A stretch of 64,000 nt of DNA from Pantanalinema rosaneae (GCF_050753385.1 NZ_JBLZFZ010000003.1:131256-195255); one strand, 5' to 3'; positions 52,020 to 60,825 are shown, counted from the first letter of the stretch. Notes: generated from the sequence alone by a model not told the origin. Translations and numbers: made by a program.

Positions 52020-52711
52020 GATGCTTCTCCGGTAATGGGTGTGACAATCAGGGCATCGGCTTCATCTTTTCGCAGACTCAGGTGAAAGTCACGCACTTCA
52101 ATTTCCGTTGGGTCGCCCAGGGGGGCATGGCGCATTACCCTCAGTTCCGTACCGGGTGTTAACCCCATCGCCAGAAGCTTGCGTTTGTAGTCCCGCGCGG
52201 TGGGTTCGTAGCCGACAACTCGTAACACCGAGCCGATCGCCGCATCTCGCAGTTTGACGGGGAACCTATCAGGAGTGGTTTGCATCGGTTCTATCGTTGC
52301 TGCTGGACTTGCTTGAGGAATCTCTATGGGTTGGTCTGCATCAATCACTTGAATCCGTTCTGCCATCTCTGCGCCCAAGCCCAGGCGATGATCTTGCAGA
52401 GACACGATCACTGACCCCGTTGCCCTGCTGCTCATGACCTCCAGCACTGCACCAGGGATCAATCCCATCCCCATCAGGCGATTGTTGGATTCACCACAAT
52501 TGAGCGACACAATCCGAACGCGATCGCCTACCTGCATCATAGACAGCGGAAAAACCCTGGCATTGCGGGAACTCTCTGCCACGTCTGGTGGCAAGCTTGT
52601 CTGACTCGACGGCTCAATCACTGCATCGCTGACATATACAAATTCCTGCCAACGGTCAGCTTGCCGATCAGCCGTCCGATGACTGACTAAATCATCACTA
52701 TTCATAGACAT
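52016..52711 (-). CDS. feoA: Tandem FeoA-domain protein
   Basis: 231 residues with an about 50-residue tail and two SH3-like FeoA domains, at about 54-125 (PLSMMQVGDRVRIVSL, MGMGLIPGAVLEVM) and about 150-227 (KLRDAAIGSVLRVVGYE, LLAMGLTPGTELRVM). Most FeoA proteins have only one domain of about 75 residues. It helps FeoB function. First gene of the feoABC operon; Fur-like sites stand within 70 bases upstream. Confidence 0.9.
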   Translation of the reverse strand: MSMNSDDLVSHRTADRQADRWQEFVYVSDAVIEPSSQTSLPPDVAESSRNARVFPLSMMQVGDRVRIVSLNCGESNNRLMGMGLIPGAVLEVMSSRATGSVIVSLQDHRLGLGAEMAERIQVIDADQPIEIPQASPAATIEPMQTTPDRFPVKLRDAAIGSVLRVVGYEPTARDYKRKLLAMGLTPGTELRVMRHAPLGDPTEIEVRDFHLSLRKDEADALIVTPITGEAS

Positions 52712-52719
52712 TTTCTAGT

Positions 52720-52780
52720 TGAGATAACTTCTCAATAAAGTAGCAAGAGCTAGTTTAAAATTATTCTCAATAAGATCGAG
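52720..52780. promoter_or_regulatory. Fur-like boxes upstream of feoA
   Basis: TTCTCAATAA occurs twice, at 52729-52738 and 52764-52773. On the minus strand the second reads TTGAGAATAATTTTAA, 11 of 14 fixed positions of TGATAAT-n-ATTATCA. This fits iron repression by Fur. Confidence 0.5.
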
Positions 52781-52886
52781 TTAAGTTTTGTTAAAAGATA
52801 TCCCTGCTGCCCGCCATTAGCCTAGTCAATGCACCTGTGAGATTGTGAAGATGCTATCTGAGCTTGTCAGATAGGCTGAGCCACCT

Positions 52887-52909
52887 ACCAGGAATCAACT
52901 ACTCCTGGT
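52887..52909. repeat. Hairpin in the ureG/feoA spacer
   Basis: ACCAGGA and TCCTGGT pair around nine bases. No T-run on either side. The rest of the 356-base spacer 52712-53067 holds the Fur-like boxes and no gene that I can support. Confidence 0.4.
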
Positions 52910-53067
52910 CTTACTCCCGTCATACCGATGAAAGCTGCGATTGCAGCCTTTATTCCTGTCCGCTGGTTATCGCAATAAATTCTCAGTAAGATCTGAGGCT
53001 GTACAACCCCTACACAACTCAGCTTCTAAAGTTGATAGGGTTCGTCTGAATTCCTCAATCTCGATCT

Positions 53068-53688
53068 CTAACTGGCTTGTTTATCGAGCAACAGCACTTC
53101 GCACTCAATCCAATCGATCACCTGGTCGAGTCCTTTACCTGTGCGTAAATTAGTAAACACAAATGGACGAGTTCCCCGCATTTGTTTGGAATCTCGTTCC
53201 ATCACGCCCAAATCTGCTCCCACATAGGGTGCTAAATCAATTTTGTTGATGACTAAGAGCGGCGATTTGGTGATACCGGGGCCTCCTTTACGGGGAATTT
53301 TGTCGCCTTCTGCCACATCAATCACGTAGATATGGCTATCAACTAACTCTGGACTGAAGGTAGCCGCTAAATTGTCTCCACCACTTTCGAGAAACAGAAT
53401 ATCTAAATCAGGATGCAACAACAGCATTTCGTCAATCGCATATTGATTCATCGAAGTATCATCTCGAATCGCCGTATGGGGACAACCTCCGGTTTCCACA
53501 CCCCGAATACGATCGCTGCTCAACGCGCCACTCCGCATTAAAAACTCAGCATCTTCTTTGGTAAAAATATCGTTGGTAATAGCAGCGATCGAATATTGCT
53601 GTCGCATCTGTTTACACAGTTGATCCAGTAATGCTGTTTTACCTGATCCTACAGGTCCACCAATACCAATTCGCACAGGTTTTCGCAT
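53068..53688 (-). CDS. ureG: UreG-type nickel-insertion GTPase
   Basis: 206 residues. P-loop GGPVGSGKTAL at the start, the metal-binding CPH in ETGGCPHTAIRDD, SGGDNLAATFSPEL, and NKIDLAPYVGADL with the NKxD motif. It delivers nickel to urease in the family. No urease structural gene, ureD or ureF is in the window, so it may serve an enzyme elsewhere or a different nickel enzyme. It follows the ureE-type gene by 15 bases on the same strand. Confidence 0.93.
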   Translation of the reverse strand: MRKPVRIGIGGPVGSGKTALLDQLCKQMRQQYSIAAITNDIFTKEDAEFLMRSGALSSDRIRGVETGGCPHTAIRDDTSMNQYAIDEMLLLHPDLDILFLESGGDNLAATFSPELVDSHIYVIDVAEGDKIPRKGGPGITKSPLLVINKIDLAPYVGADLGVMERDSKQMRGTRPFVFTNLRTGKGLDQVIDWIECEVLLLDKQAS

Positions 53689-53703
53689 CTTGCACCTCTT
53701 GAA

Positions 53704-54201
53704 TTAGTGAACGTGGGCGTGAGTATGAGTATGACCGTGCGTATGACCGTGCGTATGAGAACTGGCTTGCGATCCATAGCGCTGCCCAATAAATGGGGTC
53801 ATTCGCTGCTCAAAGGCAATTCCAATTCGCTCTAACAGTTCTGCAACCACTGGATCGGCAGGAGTCAAGATCGAGGTTTCCGTGAAGCGAACCGGACGAT
53901 GTAAATTGCCCAATTGAAACCCTACCACTCCCCAGGTCAGTTTGTCAGTCGGGGAGAGAATGAACAGATCTTCCGGCGCAGCTTCCACCACAATTGCCAC
54001 ATCGCCATCGATCGCGAGCACATCGCCATCAAACAATTCTGCGGAACGGGGTAAGGAAATGCGGACGGTGCGATCGCCCACGGTGCACCCCACCCTATGG
54101 GGACTCAATCGCTCTTCTGAGGTGAGAATCAGCGCATCTGTTTGGCTAATTTGCGATCGTAGGGTTGAAAGCGTTCCAACGATCTCTGTCACAATATCCA
54201 T
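53704..54201 (-). CDS. ureE: UreE-type nickel metallochaperone
   Basis: 165 residues from ATG 54201, preceded by GGAGGAAAG; an upstream start at 54225 is less likely. The N-terminal domain has LTSEERLSPHRVG and ISLPRSAELFDGDVLAID, the C-terminal one GVVGFQLGNLHRPVRF, as in UreE. The tail is His-rich (SHTHGHTHGHTHTHAHVH), encoded by a short DNA repeat (CGTGCGTATGAC twice). The protein binds nickel and passes it to UreG, encoded next. Confidence 0.9.
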   Translation of the reverse strand: MDIVTEIVGTLSTLRSQISQTDALILTSEERLSPHRVGCTVGDRTVRISLPRSAELFDGDVLAIDGDVAIVVEAAPEDLFILSPTDKLTWGVVGFQLGNLHRPVRFTETSILTPADPVVAELLERIGIAFEQRMTPFIGQRYGSQASSHTHGHTHGHTHTHAHVH

Positions 54202-54347
54202 TTCTTTCCTCCTTTCTCGACTCACCTCTCCACACTATTTCTACTCAATCCCAGCCATTTGTATTCGCCATAACGGTTCTTTTAGCAAGACGGTGAAGAT
54301 CGACCAAACCGGAAACTCCACCGTCTTGCGGATTGATTCAGCGTTGA

Positions 54348-55391
54348 CTAAACCGCAATCAGGTTTGCGTTGGGCTGACTGAATAACTGAGCGAATTGTC
54401 GCGCTGAGCGATCGCGCCAATTTCCCTTGCCGTAGGCATATCCAGCAATCAAGGGGAAAGCCACCGTCGCTTCCGAGTAAACCATCTGCTCAACGTTTTT
54501 ATTCACTTTGCCCCAGGAATGGGCTTCGCGTAGCGTCGAACCAGACAATGCCCCATCTCGTTCGTCTGCCACCGTGACCTGAATCGTGTATTTGTGCATA
54601 CTCACATCAAACCCCAGTAATTCTGCGGCAACGACGGTATCTTGAGCAAAGTTTTTCGGAACACCGCCGCCAATCATCACCAAGCCTGTGTATTGGCTTG
54701 CCAGTTTGCATTGGGTCAACTCCCGAAAGTCGCGCACCGAGTCGATCGTCAGGTGAGCATCGGGAGAATTCCATTGGTGATGGACTAACCCGAAGCCTGC
54801 GGAACAATCGCTAAACGCTGGCACAAAAATGGGGATCTGATGCTGATACGCTGCCAATACTACGGAAGGCGTATCGATACCCCGTTGCTCCAGGTAGCGT
54901 CCCATTTCCTGGATAAATTCTCGCGAGGAATAGGGGCGTTTTTCCAATGATTCAGCAATCTCGGCGATCGTCAGATCGCAAACCCGCAATTGATTTTCAT
55001 CAATGTAGGTGTCATAGATGCGATCGATGCTATTTTGCCGCAGCAGTTCATCATCCGCCAGTGGATCACCCACATAGTGATGGAATCCCAATGCTTCAAA
55101 AAAATCTTGATCAACAATATTAGCTCCCGTCGAGACGATCGCATCCACCATGTTATGGCTGATTAGATCATGCACCACCTGTTTCAAGCCTGCACTAAAC
55201 AGTGAACCTGCCAGACACAAAATAATGGCACAGTCTGGATCACGCAGCATTTCATCATAAATTTTGGCGGCTCGACCTAAATTTCGTGCCTGAAATGCCA
55301 TTTGACTCATCGACTCAACCAAACCCACCACTTCCAACGTTTTGATATCGATGGGTTGAACAATTTCTTGCAACAAACTCTGCCGATTCAT
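54348..55391 (-). CDS. Deoxyhypusine-synthase-family protein
   Basis: 347 residues. NAD-fold segments are visible (DCAIILCLAGSLFSAGL, VDAIVSTGANIVDQDF, GLVMIGGGVPKNFAQDTV), and the catalytic lysine of the family is in AHSWGKVN. Bacteria lack eIF5A, so these homologues must do something else; related enzymes make homospermidine or act on arginine-derived amines. It lies upstream of ureE-ureG on the same strand (147-base gap) and is divergent from ornithine aminotransferase, which points to arginine/polyamine metabolism. Confidence 0.85.
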   Translation of the reverse strand: MNRQSLLQEIVQPIDIKTLEVVGLVESMSQMAFQARNLGRAAKIYDEMLRDPDCAIILCLAGSLFSAGLKQVVHDLISHNMVDAIVSTGANIVDQDFFEALGFHHYVGDPLADDELLRQNSIDRIYDTYIDENQLRVCDLTIAEIAESLEKRPYSSREFIQEMGRYLEQRGIDTPSVVLAAYQHQIPIFVPAFSDCSAGFGLVHHQWNSPDAHLTIDSVRDFRELTQCKLASQYTGLVMIGGGVPKNFAQDTVVAAELLGFDVSMHKYTIQVTVADERDGALSGSTLREAHSWGKVNKNVEQMVYSEATVAFPLIAGYAYGKGNWRDRSARQFAQLFSQPNANLIAV

Positions 55392-55470
55392 GGCTTTCTC
55401 CTGAACCTACGATAAATACAACACAACCTACGAATTGCTCAGCGAATAGATTACACGGACTGACTAATAA

Positions 55471-55563
55471 GCCAGCCCGCTCATACTGGGCGCTTCGCAG
55501 TGGTCGTACCAGGAAATAGCCGGATCAGATTGTCGTCGCTTGTCCAAGCGAATCTGGAGATCC
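55471..55563 (-). ncRNA. Possible structured leader upstream of the deoxyhypusine-synthase-like gene
   Basis: A compound hairpin lies at 55522-55563: GGAT...ATCC outside, CAGATT and AATCTG next, and CGCTTG with CAAGCG at the tip. A second hairpin uses GCCC and GGGC at 55475-55491. On the minus strand they fall about 80-170 bases before the ATG. I could not match the sequence to TPP, cobalamin, FMN, glutamine or guanidine riboswitch cores. In the remaining part of 55392-56153, a perfect palindrome GGCTAGATCTAGCC is at 55999-56012, and I see no convincing gene. Confidence 0.3.
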
Positions 55564-56153
55564 CAAACCTCAGAAGCGAAAGTGGATGGATTCACCAATT
55601 TTGCTGTCGTACACCTCTTGAAAGGACAACCTTTCCACGATAACTAAACTGATGTTGGTTGCATATCCCCTCTAGCGGGATAACAACCCTCTCAACCTGG
55701 ATTGCCGCATCACGAGACATTGAAAGTTTGTAGCTATCTTTACAGTTTTAGATGCGCTTTCCTTGTCTGCTAGTATCGTAGTGTTAATGAGTCAGGTGTT
55801 GTGCTGATGCACCAGCCACTACTGCTGGGGGATGATTCCCCTTCTAATTTTTATGCCCAGGTCGAATGGGCAACAGGTTTTACTCATAAGATTTAGTGCC
55901 AACATTGGATAAATGACAGTGCTGCGATCGCCACAGGTGCAGCCTTTTGGAATTGTCAAAAACCATCCAAAGCTACGCTTAATGTCGTCCTGATGCAGGG
56001 CTAGATCTAGCCTCCTCAGCCATTCTAAGTGGCTCAATTTTCTATCTGGATATCTCCCGTTTGTAGGTCGTCTGCAAGCGCATGATGTTGAGACTTGCTG
56101 TGTTAAGTCCTGGAACTAGAACACCAATCAAACTTTCGTCAAAGTTGAGAAAA

Positions 56154-57398
56154 ATGATGCAAACTATCTCGCCTTCCTCCTCTAGCCATCCTAACTTCAC
56201 GACTCAAGATTACATTGACCTGGAAACCACCTATGGTGCAGACAATTATCACCCGTTAGATGTGGTGATTACCAAAGGGCAGGGAGTCTGGGTTTGGGAT
56301 ATTGATGGGAATCAATACCTGGATTGCTTGAGCGCCTATTCTGCTTTAAATCAAGGTCATTGTCACCCGCGCATCCTCCAAGCACTGGTGGAACAAGCCG
56401 CTAAAGTTACCCTGACTTCTCGCGCCTTTCGCAATGATCAGTTGGGGCGATTCTACGAAAAGCTGTGTCAGATTTCAGGCTTACCCAAGGTGCTACCAAT
56501 GAATTCGGGAGCAGAAGCGGTCGAAACTGCGATTAAAGCCATTCGTAAATGGGCTTACACCGTGAAAGGCGTACCTGCAAACCAGGCTGAGATTATTGTG
56601 TGCAGCAATAACTTTGCCGGACGCACGATCAGCATTGTCAGCTTTTCCACCGAGGAGCAGTATCAATCTGGGTTTGGCCCGTTTACATCGGGATTCAAAG
56701 TGGTGCCCTACGGCGATGTGGCAGCCCTGGAAGCCGCCATCACTCCTCATACAGCGGCTTTCTTTTTGGAACCGATTCAAGGGGAAGGCGGTATCATGAT
56801 TCCCCCCGATGGCTATCTTCAACAAGCCGAACGCCTATGCCGCCAGAACAATGTGCTACTGGTGTTTGATGAAATTCAAACTGGATTGGGGCGCACGGGT
56901 AAAATGTTTGCCTTTGAACATGAAGGGGTGAAACCGGATGGCATTACCATTGGCAAAGCCCTATCCGGCGGGTTCTACCCAATTTCTGCTTTTGTCAGCA
57001 CCCACGAAGTTATGGCTGTGTTTAATCCCGGCGATCATGGCAGCACGTTTGGGGGCAATCCACTGGCAGCGGCAGTTGGCATGGCAGCGCTGGATGTAAT
57101 TGTAGAAGAACAATTGCCCGATCGCGCCGCCGAATTAGGAACGTACTTCATCATGCGATTGCGTGAAATTGCCAGTCCTCATATCCAAGAAGTGCGAGGC
57201 CGGGGATTGTTGATCGGAGTGGAACTAAAACCAGAAGCGGGTGGCGCGCGGCGATTTTGCAAAGCGTTGATGCAAGAAGGCATTCTGGCAAAAGAAACCC
57301 GCGAAGACATCATTCGATTTGCACCGCCACTGGTGATCACGCGATCGCAACTCGATTGGGCATTAGAGCGAATTGAGCGCGTGTTGATGGCAGATTAG
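56154..57398 (+). CDS. rocD: Ornithine aminotransferase
   Basis: 414 residues from ATG 56154 (GAGAAAA before it); an extension to 56082 is not typical. PLP class-III aminotransferase: GQGVWVWDIDGNQYLDCLSAYSALNQGH, MNSGAEAVETAIK, LFLEPIQGEGG-type segment, DEIQTGLGRTG, and the PLP lysine in ITIGKALSGGFYP. These match ornithine:2-oxoacid transaminase, which makes glutamate semialdehyde from ornithine. Divergent from the deoxyhypusine-synthase-like gene. Confidence 0.9.
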   Translation: MMQTISPSSSSHPNFTTQDYIDLETTYGADNYHPLDVVITKGQGVWVWDIDGNQYLDCLSAYSALNQGHCHPRILQALVEQAAKVTLTSRAFRNDQLGRFYEKLCQISGLPKVLPMNSGAEAVETAIKAIRKWAYTVKGVPANQAEIIVCSNNFAGRTISIVSFSTEEQYQSGFGPFTSGFKVVPYGDVAALEAAITPHTAAFFLEPIQGEGGIMIPPDGYLQQAERLCRQNNVLLVFDEIQTGLGRTGKMFAFEHEGVKPDGITIGKALSGGFYPISAFVSTHEVMAVFNPGDHGSTFGGNPLAAAVGMAALDVIVEEQLPDRAAELGTYFIMRLREIASPHIQEVRGRGLLIGVELKPEAGGARRFCKALMQEGILAKETREDIIRFAPPLVITRSQLDWALERIERVLMAD

Positions 57399-57409
57399 TT
57401 AACGCAGTT

Positions 57410-57721
57410 TCAATAGTGACGTGGAGTATAGACCCATTGTTTTCCCTGGCGCTGTTGTACGATTCGAGTCTTACTGGAGCCGATCAAAATCACCGTTCGC
57501 ATATCAGCCTCCTCGATCGCCAACTGCTCTAGCGATTTAACCGTTACCGTTTGTCCGGGTCTACCCAAATTACGGGCTAACGCGATCGGCGGTTGGGGCG
57601 ATCGCCACTGTAATAACAATTTCTTCGCTTTTTCTAGCTGCCAGATGCGCTGTTTGGAGACGGGATTATAGAAGGCGATCGCACTAAATGCTTTAGCCGA
57701 GTCACTGATTACCAAGCCCAA
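57410..57721 (-). pseudogene. cobJ: C-terminal remnant of precorrin-3B methyltransferase (cobJ/cbiH)
   Basis: About 103 residues. AFYNPVSKQRIWQLEKAKKLLL, PPIALARNLGRPGQTVTV and ADMRTVILIGSSKTRIV match the last 85 residues of CobJ/CbiH, a cobalamin-synthesis methyltransferase of 240 or more residues. Nothing of the N-terminal SAM-binding half is present; the 15 leading residues are unrelated. It follows rocD tail-to-tail by 11 bases. It is most likely a relic of a rearrangement. Confidence 0.8.
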
Positions 57722-57753
57722 TTGCCACTGCTATCTAACAACCTAATCTCTGC

Positions 57754-58008
57754 TTAGAAAGCAGGAAGTTGCCCTTGTAGAAGTTCTTCAGCTTTGGTGC
57801 AGCGGGCACAGGAACATCCGGTTGGGATGCGGGGACGCTCAGAGGGCGATGCAACAGCGACAGAAATGGCGTGATGATCGACTGTAACCTCTACTGAGCC
57901 GGGTTGCAATAGGTTAGCAGGTGTACTGGCTTCAGCCGGACTGCTGACCAGCACCAGAGCAGCCAGGATGATAGGGCACGAAAAGAGGGTTAGTTTAGTT
58001 AAGTTCAT
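57754..58008 (-). CDS. Small exported Cys-containing protein
   Basis: 84 residues. A signal peptide (LTLFSCPIILAALVLVSSPAEA) is followed by a short mature part with GCSCARC, a possible metal site, and a C-terminal QLPAF. Divergent from the metallothionein gene. Metal-related by position only. Confidence 0.6.
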   Translation of the reverse strand: MNLTKLTLFSCPIILAALVLVSSPAEASTPANLLQPGSVEVTVDHHAISVAVASPSERPRIPTGCSCARCTKAEELLQGQLPAF

Positions 58009-58120
58009 TGTTTTTCTGCCAGTACTTAGCCACCCAATTTAGCCTTTGTTCATAAAATTGTCATCAAAAAGCACATGATATGGAGCGATTTCTCCCGATC
58101 GTAAAGATTTTTGGTAGTCC

Positions 58121-58146
58121 AACATCTGAATTACTGTTCATGTATT
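58121..58146. promoter_or_regulatory. Candidate SmtB operator (12-2-12)
   Basis: AACATCTGAATT, AC, TGTTCATGTATT: an imperfect 12-2-12 inverted repeat (7 of 12) with TGAA and TTCA at the core, as in smt and zia operators. It lies 32 bases before the metallothionein ATG. Confidence 0.6.
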
Positions 58147-58177
58147 AAGATAAAGGAAGTTGTCTTGGAGAATTATT

Positions 58178-58345
58178 ATGACTACCGTGACTCAAATGAA
58201 ATGCGCTTGCCCGGATTGCCTGTGTATCGTGAATCTGAGCGATGCCGTAATGAAAGATGAAAAAGCCTATTGCGGTGAGGCTTGTGCCAATGGACACCCT
58301 CAAGGATCAGGTTGCGGTCATACAGGTTGTGGTTGCCATTCCTGA
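58178..58345 (+). CDS. smtA: SmtA-type metallothionein
   Basis: 55 residues from ATG 58178 (GGAG before it). Nine cysteines: KCACPDCLC, YCGEAC, GCGH and GCGC, in the same order as Synechococcus SmtA, with histidines at about 40, 48 and 54. It binds four zinc ions or cadmium. The repressor gene follows in the same direction after 22 bases. Confidence 0.95.
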   Translation: MTTVTQMKCACPDCLCIVNLSDAVMKDEKAYCGEACANGHPQGSGCGHTGCGCHS

Positions 58346-58367
58346 GTATCGCTAAACCCTTTCCAAA

Positions 58368-58775
58368 ATGCCCAATCTGCCTGCTGAGCGTACTTCTGAA
58401 ACTTCTGACGATGGGGAAGACCTTTGTTGTGATCTTCCTCATGATCGTTCTGTTGCCTCAACACAACCGTTGCAACAGGTGCCTTTGAGCAGTGAGAAAG
58501 CTCAAAGGATGGCAGAGTTTTTGGGCTTTCTGGCTGATCCCAATCGGCTACGAATTCTGTCTATTCTGGCGGAACAAGAGATGTGTGTAGGCGATCTGGC
58601 AGCGGCTGTGAGGATGAATGAATCAGCCGTGTCCCATCAGTTAAGAACCTTACGAACGATTCGCCTGGTGAGTTCTCGCAAGCAAGGGCGGCATGTGTTT
58701 TACCGCTTGCAAGATGATCACGTTTTCAGTTTCTATCAGGCTGTAGTTGAGCATTTAGATGAGTCTGATGGGTAA
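58368..58775 (+). CDS. smtB: SmtB/ArsR-family metal-sensing repressor
   Basis: 135 residues. The winged helix shows EMCVGDLAAAVRMNESAVSHQLRTLRTIRLVSSRKQGRHVFYRL. The alpha-5 zinc site is intact, with D-x-H and H-x-x-E in DDHVFSFYQAVVEHLDE. An extra Cys-Cys (DLCCDLPHD) near the start may add the alpha-3N type site. It represses its own operon until zinc or cadmium binds. In the classic Synechococcus locus smtA and smtB diverge; here they are in line. Confidence 0.95.
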   Translation: MPNLPAERTSETSDDGEDLCCDLPHDRSVASTQPLQQVPLSSEKAQRMAEFLGFLADPNRLRILSILAEQEMCVGDLAAAVRMNESAVSHQLRTLRTIRLVSSRKQGRHVFYRLQDDHVFSFYQAVVEHLDESDG

Positions 58776-58783
58776 GGGACTTA

Positions 58784-59857
58784 TTATCGTCTGCCAAATC
58801 CCTGCCCTCGGAGAGCCTGTGACCAGACCAGCAACTCGCCATCCAACCCACCTGCTGCCAGGTGATGTCCCTGGGGATGCCAGGTGAGGCAGGAGAAGCC
58901 ATTGGATGCACCTGTAAGCGATTGAATCAGTCGGGTGCCCCGGTGCCAAAGGGCAACCCAACCATCCTCTGCTGCCGATGCCAACAGGAGTGAACCGGGT
59001 TGAAAGGCGATCGCCTGCACCACCCCTTGATGATTACCCAGAATCCGACTGGACCACCCAATGCGCTCATCACGATCGCGCTCCCAAACAACAATCGCTG
59101 CTCCACTACAGGATGCCAGCATCGGCACACCAATATTTGTGGGAACCTCAGACCATGCCAGTTGCCGCACTTTACCCGGAAAGCCCCGCATCAGCCACGG
59201 AGCCGGATTACCCCACTCCATCACGCTTAGAGTACTATCGAGATTGCCCTCAGCAATGAACTGGTTATCGGGTGACCAGGCGATCCCTACCGTTGCCGAG
59301 GGAATATCTAGCGCCTCCTCTTCTGCATCCCAATCGGTTGCATTCCAGACCCTTGCCCCTTGATAGCCTGCCAGAGCAAGATATTTACCATCTCTACGCC
59401 AATCAAGGTCCAGGACGGTTGAAGCCTCGAAGTTAAGCGTCGCCGCAACTTGCTGTGTATCAGCATCCCAAACCTGAACATACTTGCCCAGGCTAAAGGC
59501 AATCTCATGCTTTGTCGGATTCCAGCACAGACAATCGACCCAAACCGATTTGTTTTCTAACGTGGTGATAAGTTCTGGCGCACCCGATTGAAGCGACCAG
59601 ATCTTGACCCGCCCATTTTGCCCTCCGATCGCCAAAAATTGCCCATCATGGGAAAACGCAAGGCAATCGACGGAGTACCCCGTTTCACTCTGGAGAAGAG
59701 TAGATTGGAAACCTGGCAAGCTGATTAACATCACCTCCCCAGCCGCCGAACAAGCCGCCAAGCAGCGACCATCGGGCGACCAGGAGATCGCCGTCACATA
59801 ATCTGACAAACTGCCTCGCCAGGTTTGTTGAAATTCCAGTTGTGCTTTTGTTTTCAT
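58784..59857 (-). CDS. WD40 beta-propeller protein coupled to the COG0523 GTPase
   Basis: 357 residues. About seven WD repeats (VKIWSLQ, VQVWDAD, ARVWNAT, VALWHRG, LLVWSQA). ATG 59857 overlaps the stop of the GTPase gene by four bases (ATGA), so it is translated with it; a GTG at 59866 would be longer. WD40 partners of cyanobacterial COG0523 proteins are common in gene neighbourhoods but their role is not known. Confidence 0.85.
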   Translation of the reverse strand: MKTKAQLEFQQTWRGSLSDYVTAISWSPDGRCLAACSAAGEVMLISLPGFQSTLLQSETGYSVDCLAFSHDGQFLAIGGQNGRVKIWSLQSGAPELITTLENKSVWVDCLCWNPTKHEIAFSLGKYVQVWDADTQQVAATLNFEASTVLDLDWRRDGKYLALAGYQGARVWNATDWDAEEEALDIPSATVGIAWSPDNQFIAEGNLDSTLSVMEWGNPAPWLMRGFPGKVRQLAWSEVPTNIGVPMLASCSGAAIVVWERDRDERIGWSSRILGNHQGVVQAIAFQPGSLLLASAAEDGWVALWHRGTRLIQSLTGASNGFSCLTWHPQGHHLAAGGLDGELLVWSQALRGQGFGRR

Positions 59858-60825
59858 GCCAGACACGCCCGGAAGCCTTCTTTTAGCTGTGTTTCATCCA
59901 AATTGCGACCGATAAAGACCAGTTCATTCTTGCGGGTTTCGTTGGGCTTCCAGGGGCGATCGGCTCTACCATCAAACAGCATGTGAACCCCCTGAAACAC
60001 AAATCGATTGTCTTCCCCCTCAATGTTGAGAATGCCCTTCATCCGAAAAATGTCTGGTCCCTGATTGCGTAACAGTTCACTCATCCAGGTATTCAGTCGC
60101 TCAAAGTTCAACGTACCAGATTCTGCGATCGCCACAGAACCGACCGTCTCATCATGTTCATGAGCATCCTCACCTAAGAAATTGGGGTCAATTTCCAGGG
60201 CACGACTCAGGTCAAAAGCACCGACTCCCAGGATGCTGTCCATTGCCACTTGAGCATCTCTGGTGCGGTAGATTTTTGCCATTGCATTCATCGAACGGAT
60301 GCGCTGCTCCAATTCATCCAGTTCAGCGGGTGTAACCAAATCGGTTTTATTTAGCAAAATCACGTCGGCAAACGCAAGCTGTTCGATCGCTTCATCGGCA
60401 TCCCAGTGCTGGTGAATGTGCTTGGCATCCACAACCGTGACCACGGCATCCAGGCTGGTTTGAGAGCGTACATCTTCGTCCATAAAGAAGGTCTGAATTA
60501 CAGGAGCAGGATCTGCCAACCCAGTGGTTTCAATTACCAGATGATCAAACTTGTTGCGTCGCTTCATCAAGTTGCCAATGATGCGAATTAAGTCGCCTCG
60601 CACCGTACAGCAAATACAGCCATTATTCATCTCAAAGATTTCTTCATCGGCATCAATCACCAACTGATTGTCGATGCCGACCTCGCCAAACTCATTGATA
60701 ATGACCGCGACCTTCTTGCCATGTTCATGAGTCAGGATGCGGTTGAGGAGCGTCGTCTTTCCTGCGCCTAAATAGCCTGTGAGGACGGTTACAGGGACAG
60801 AACTTGGAATATCGGCAGCTACCAT
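59854..60825 (-). CDS. COG0523 (CobW/ZNG1-like) GTP-dependent metallochaperone
   Basis: 323 residues. P-loop TGYLGAGKTTLLN, the metal site GCICC (CxCC) at about 69-73, ETTGLADPAP, and NKTDLV. The C-terminal CobW domain is present. An AHEHDE run may be a minor metal site. The gene has a Zur-type box just upstream, so zinc starvation probably turns it on. Such proteins deliver zinc to client enzymes. Confidence 0.92.
   Translation of the reverse strand: MVAADIPSSVPVTVLTGYLGAGKTTLLNRILTHEHGKKVAVIINEFGEVGIDNQLVIDADEEIFEMNNGCICCTVRGDLIRIIGNLMKRRNKFDHLVIETTGLADPAPVIQTFFMDEDVRSQTSLDAVVTVVDAKHIHQHWDADEAIEQLAFADVILLNKTDLVTPAELDELEQRIRSMNAMAKIYRTRDAQVAMDSILGVGAFDLSRALEIDPNFLGEDAHEHDETVGSVAIAESGTLNFERLNTWMSELLRNQGPDIFRMKGILNIEGEDNRFVFQGVHMLFDGRADRPWKPNETRKNELVFIGRNLDETQLKEGFRACLA

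Noticed and set aside
53728..53762. Short tandem DNA repeat (CGTGCGTATGAC) as a mobile or CRISPR-like repeat
   Set aside because: It simply encodes the His-rich tail of UreE; only two units, no spacers.
53941..54382. Plus-strand frame opposite ureE
   Set aside because: Shadow of the ureE coding strand; low-complexity Ser/Ile run, no start signal.
55501..55600. TPP-like riboswitch (minus strand TCTGATCCGG resembles CCTGATCCGG)
   Set aside because: The CUGAGA element and the correct spacing of the remaining core are missing; only ten bases agree.
55819..56037. 72-residue minus-strand frame in the rocD spacer
   Set aside because: No ribosome site, no recognisable domain and unusual composition; likely chance.
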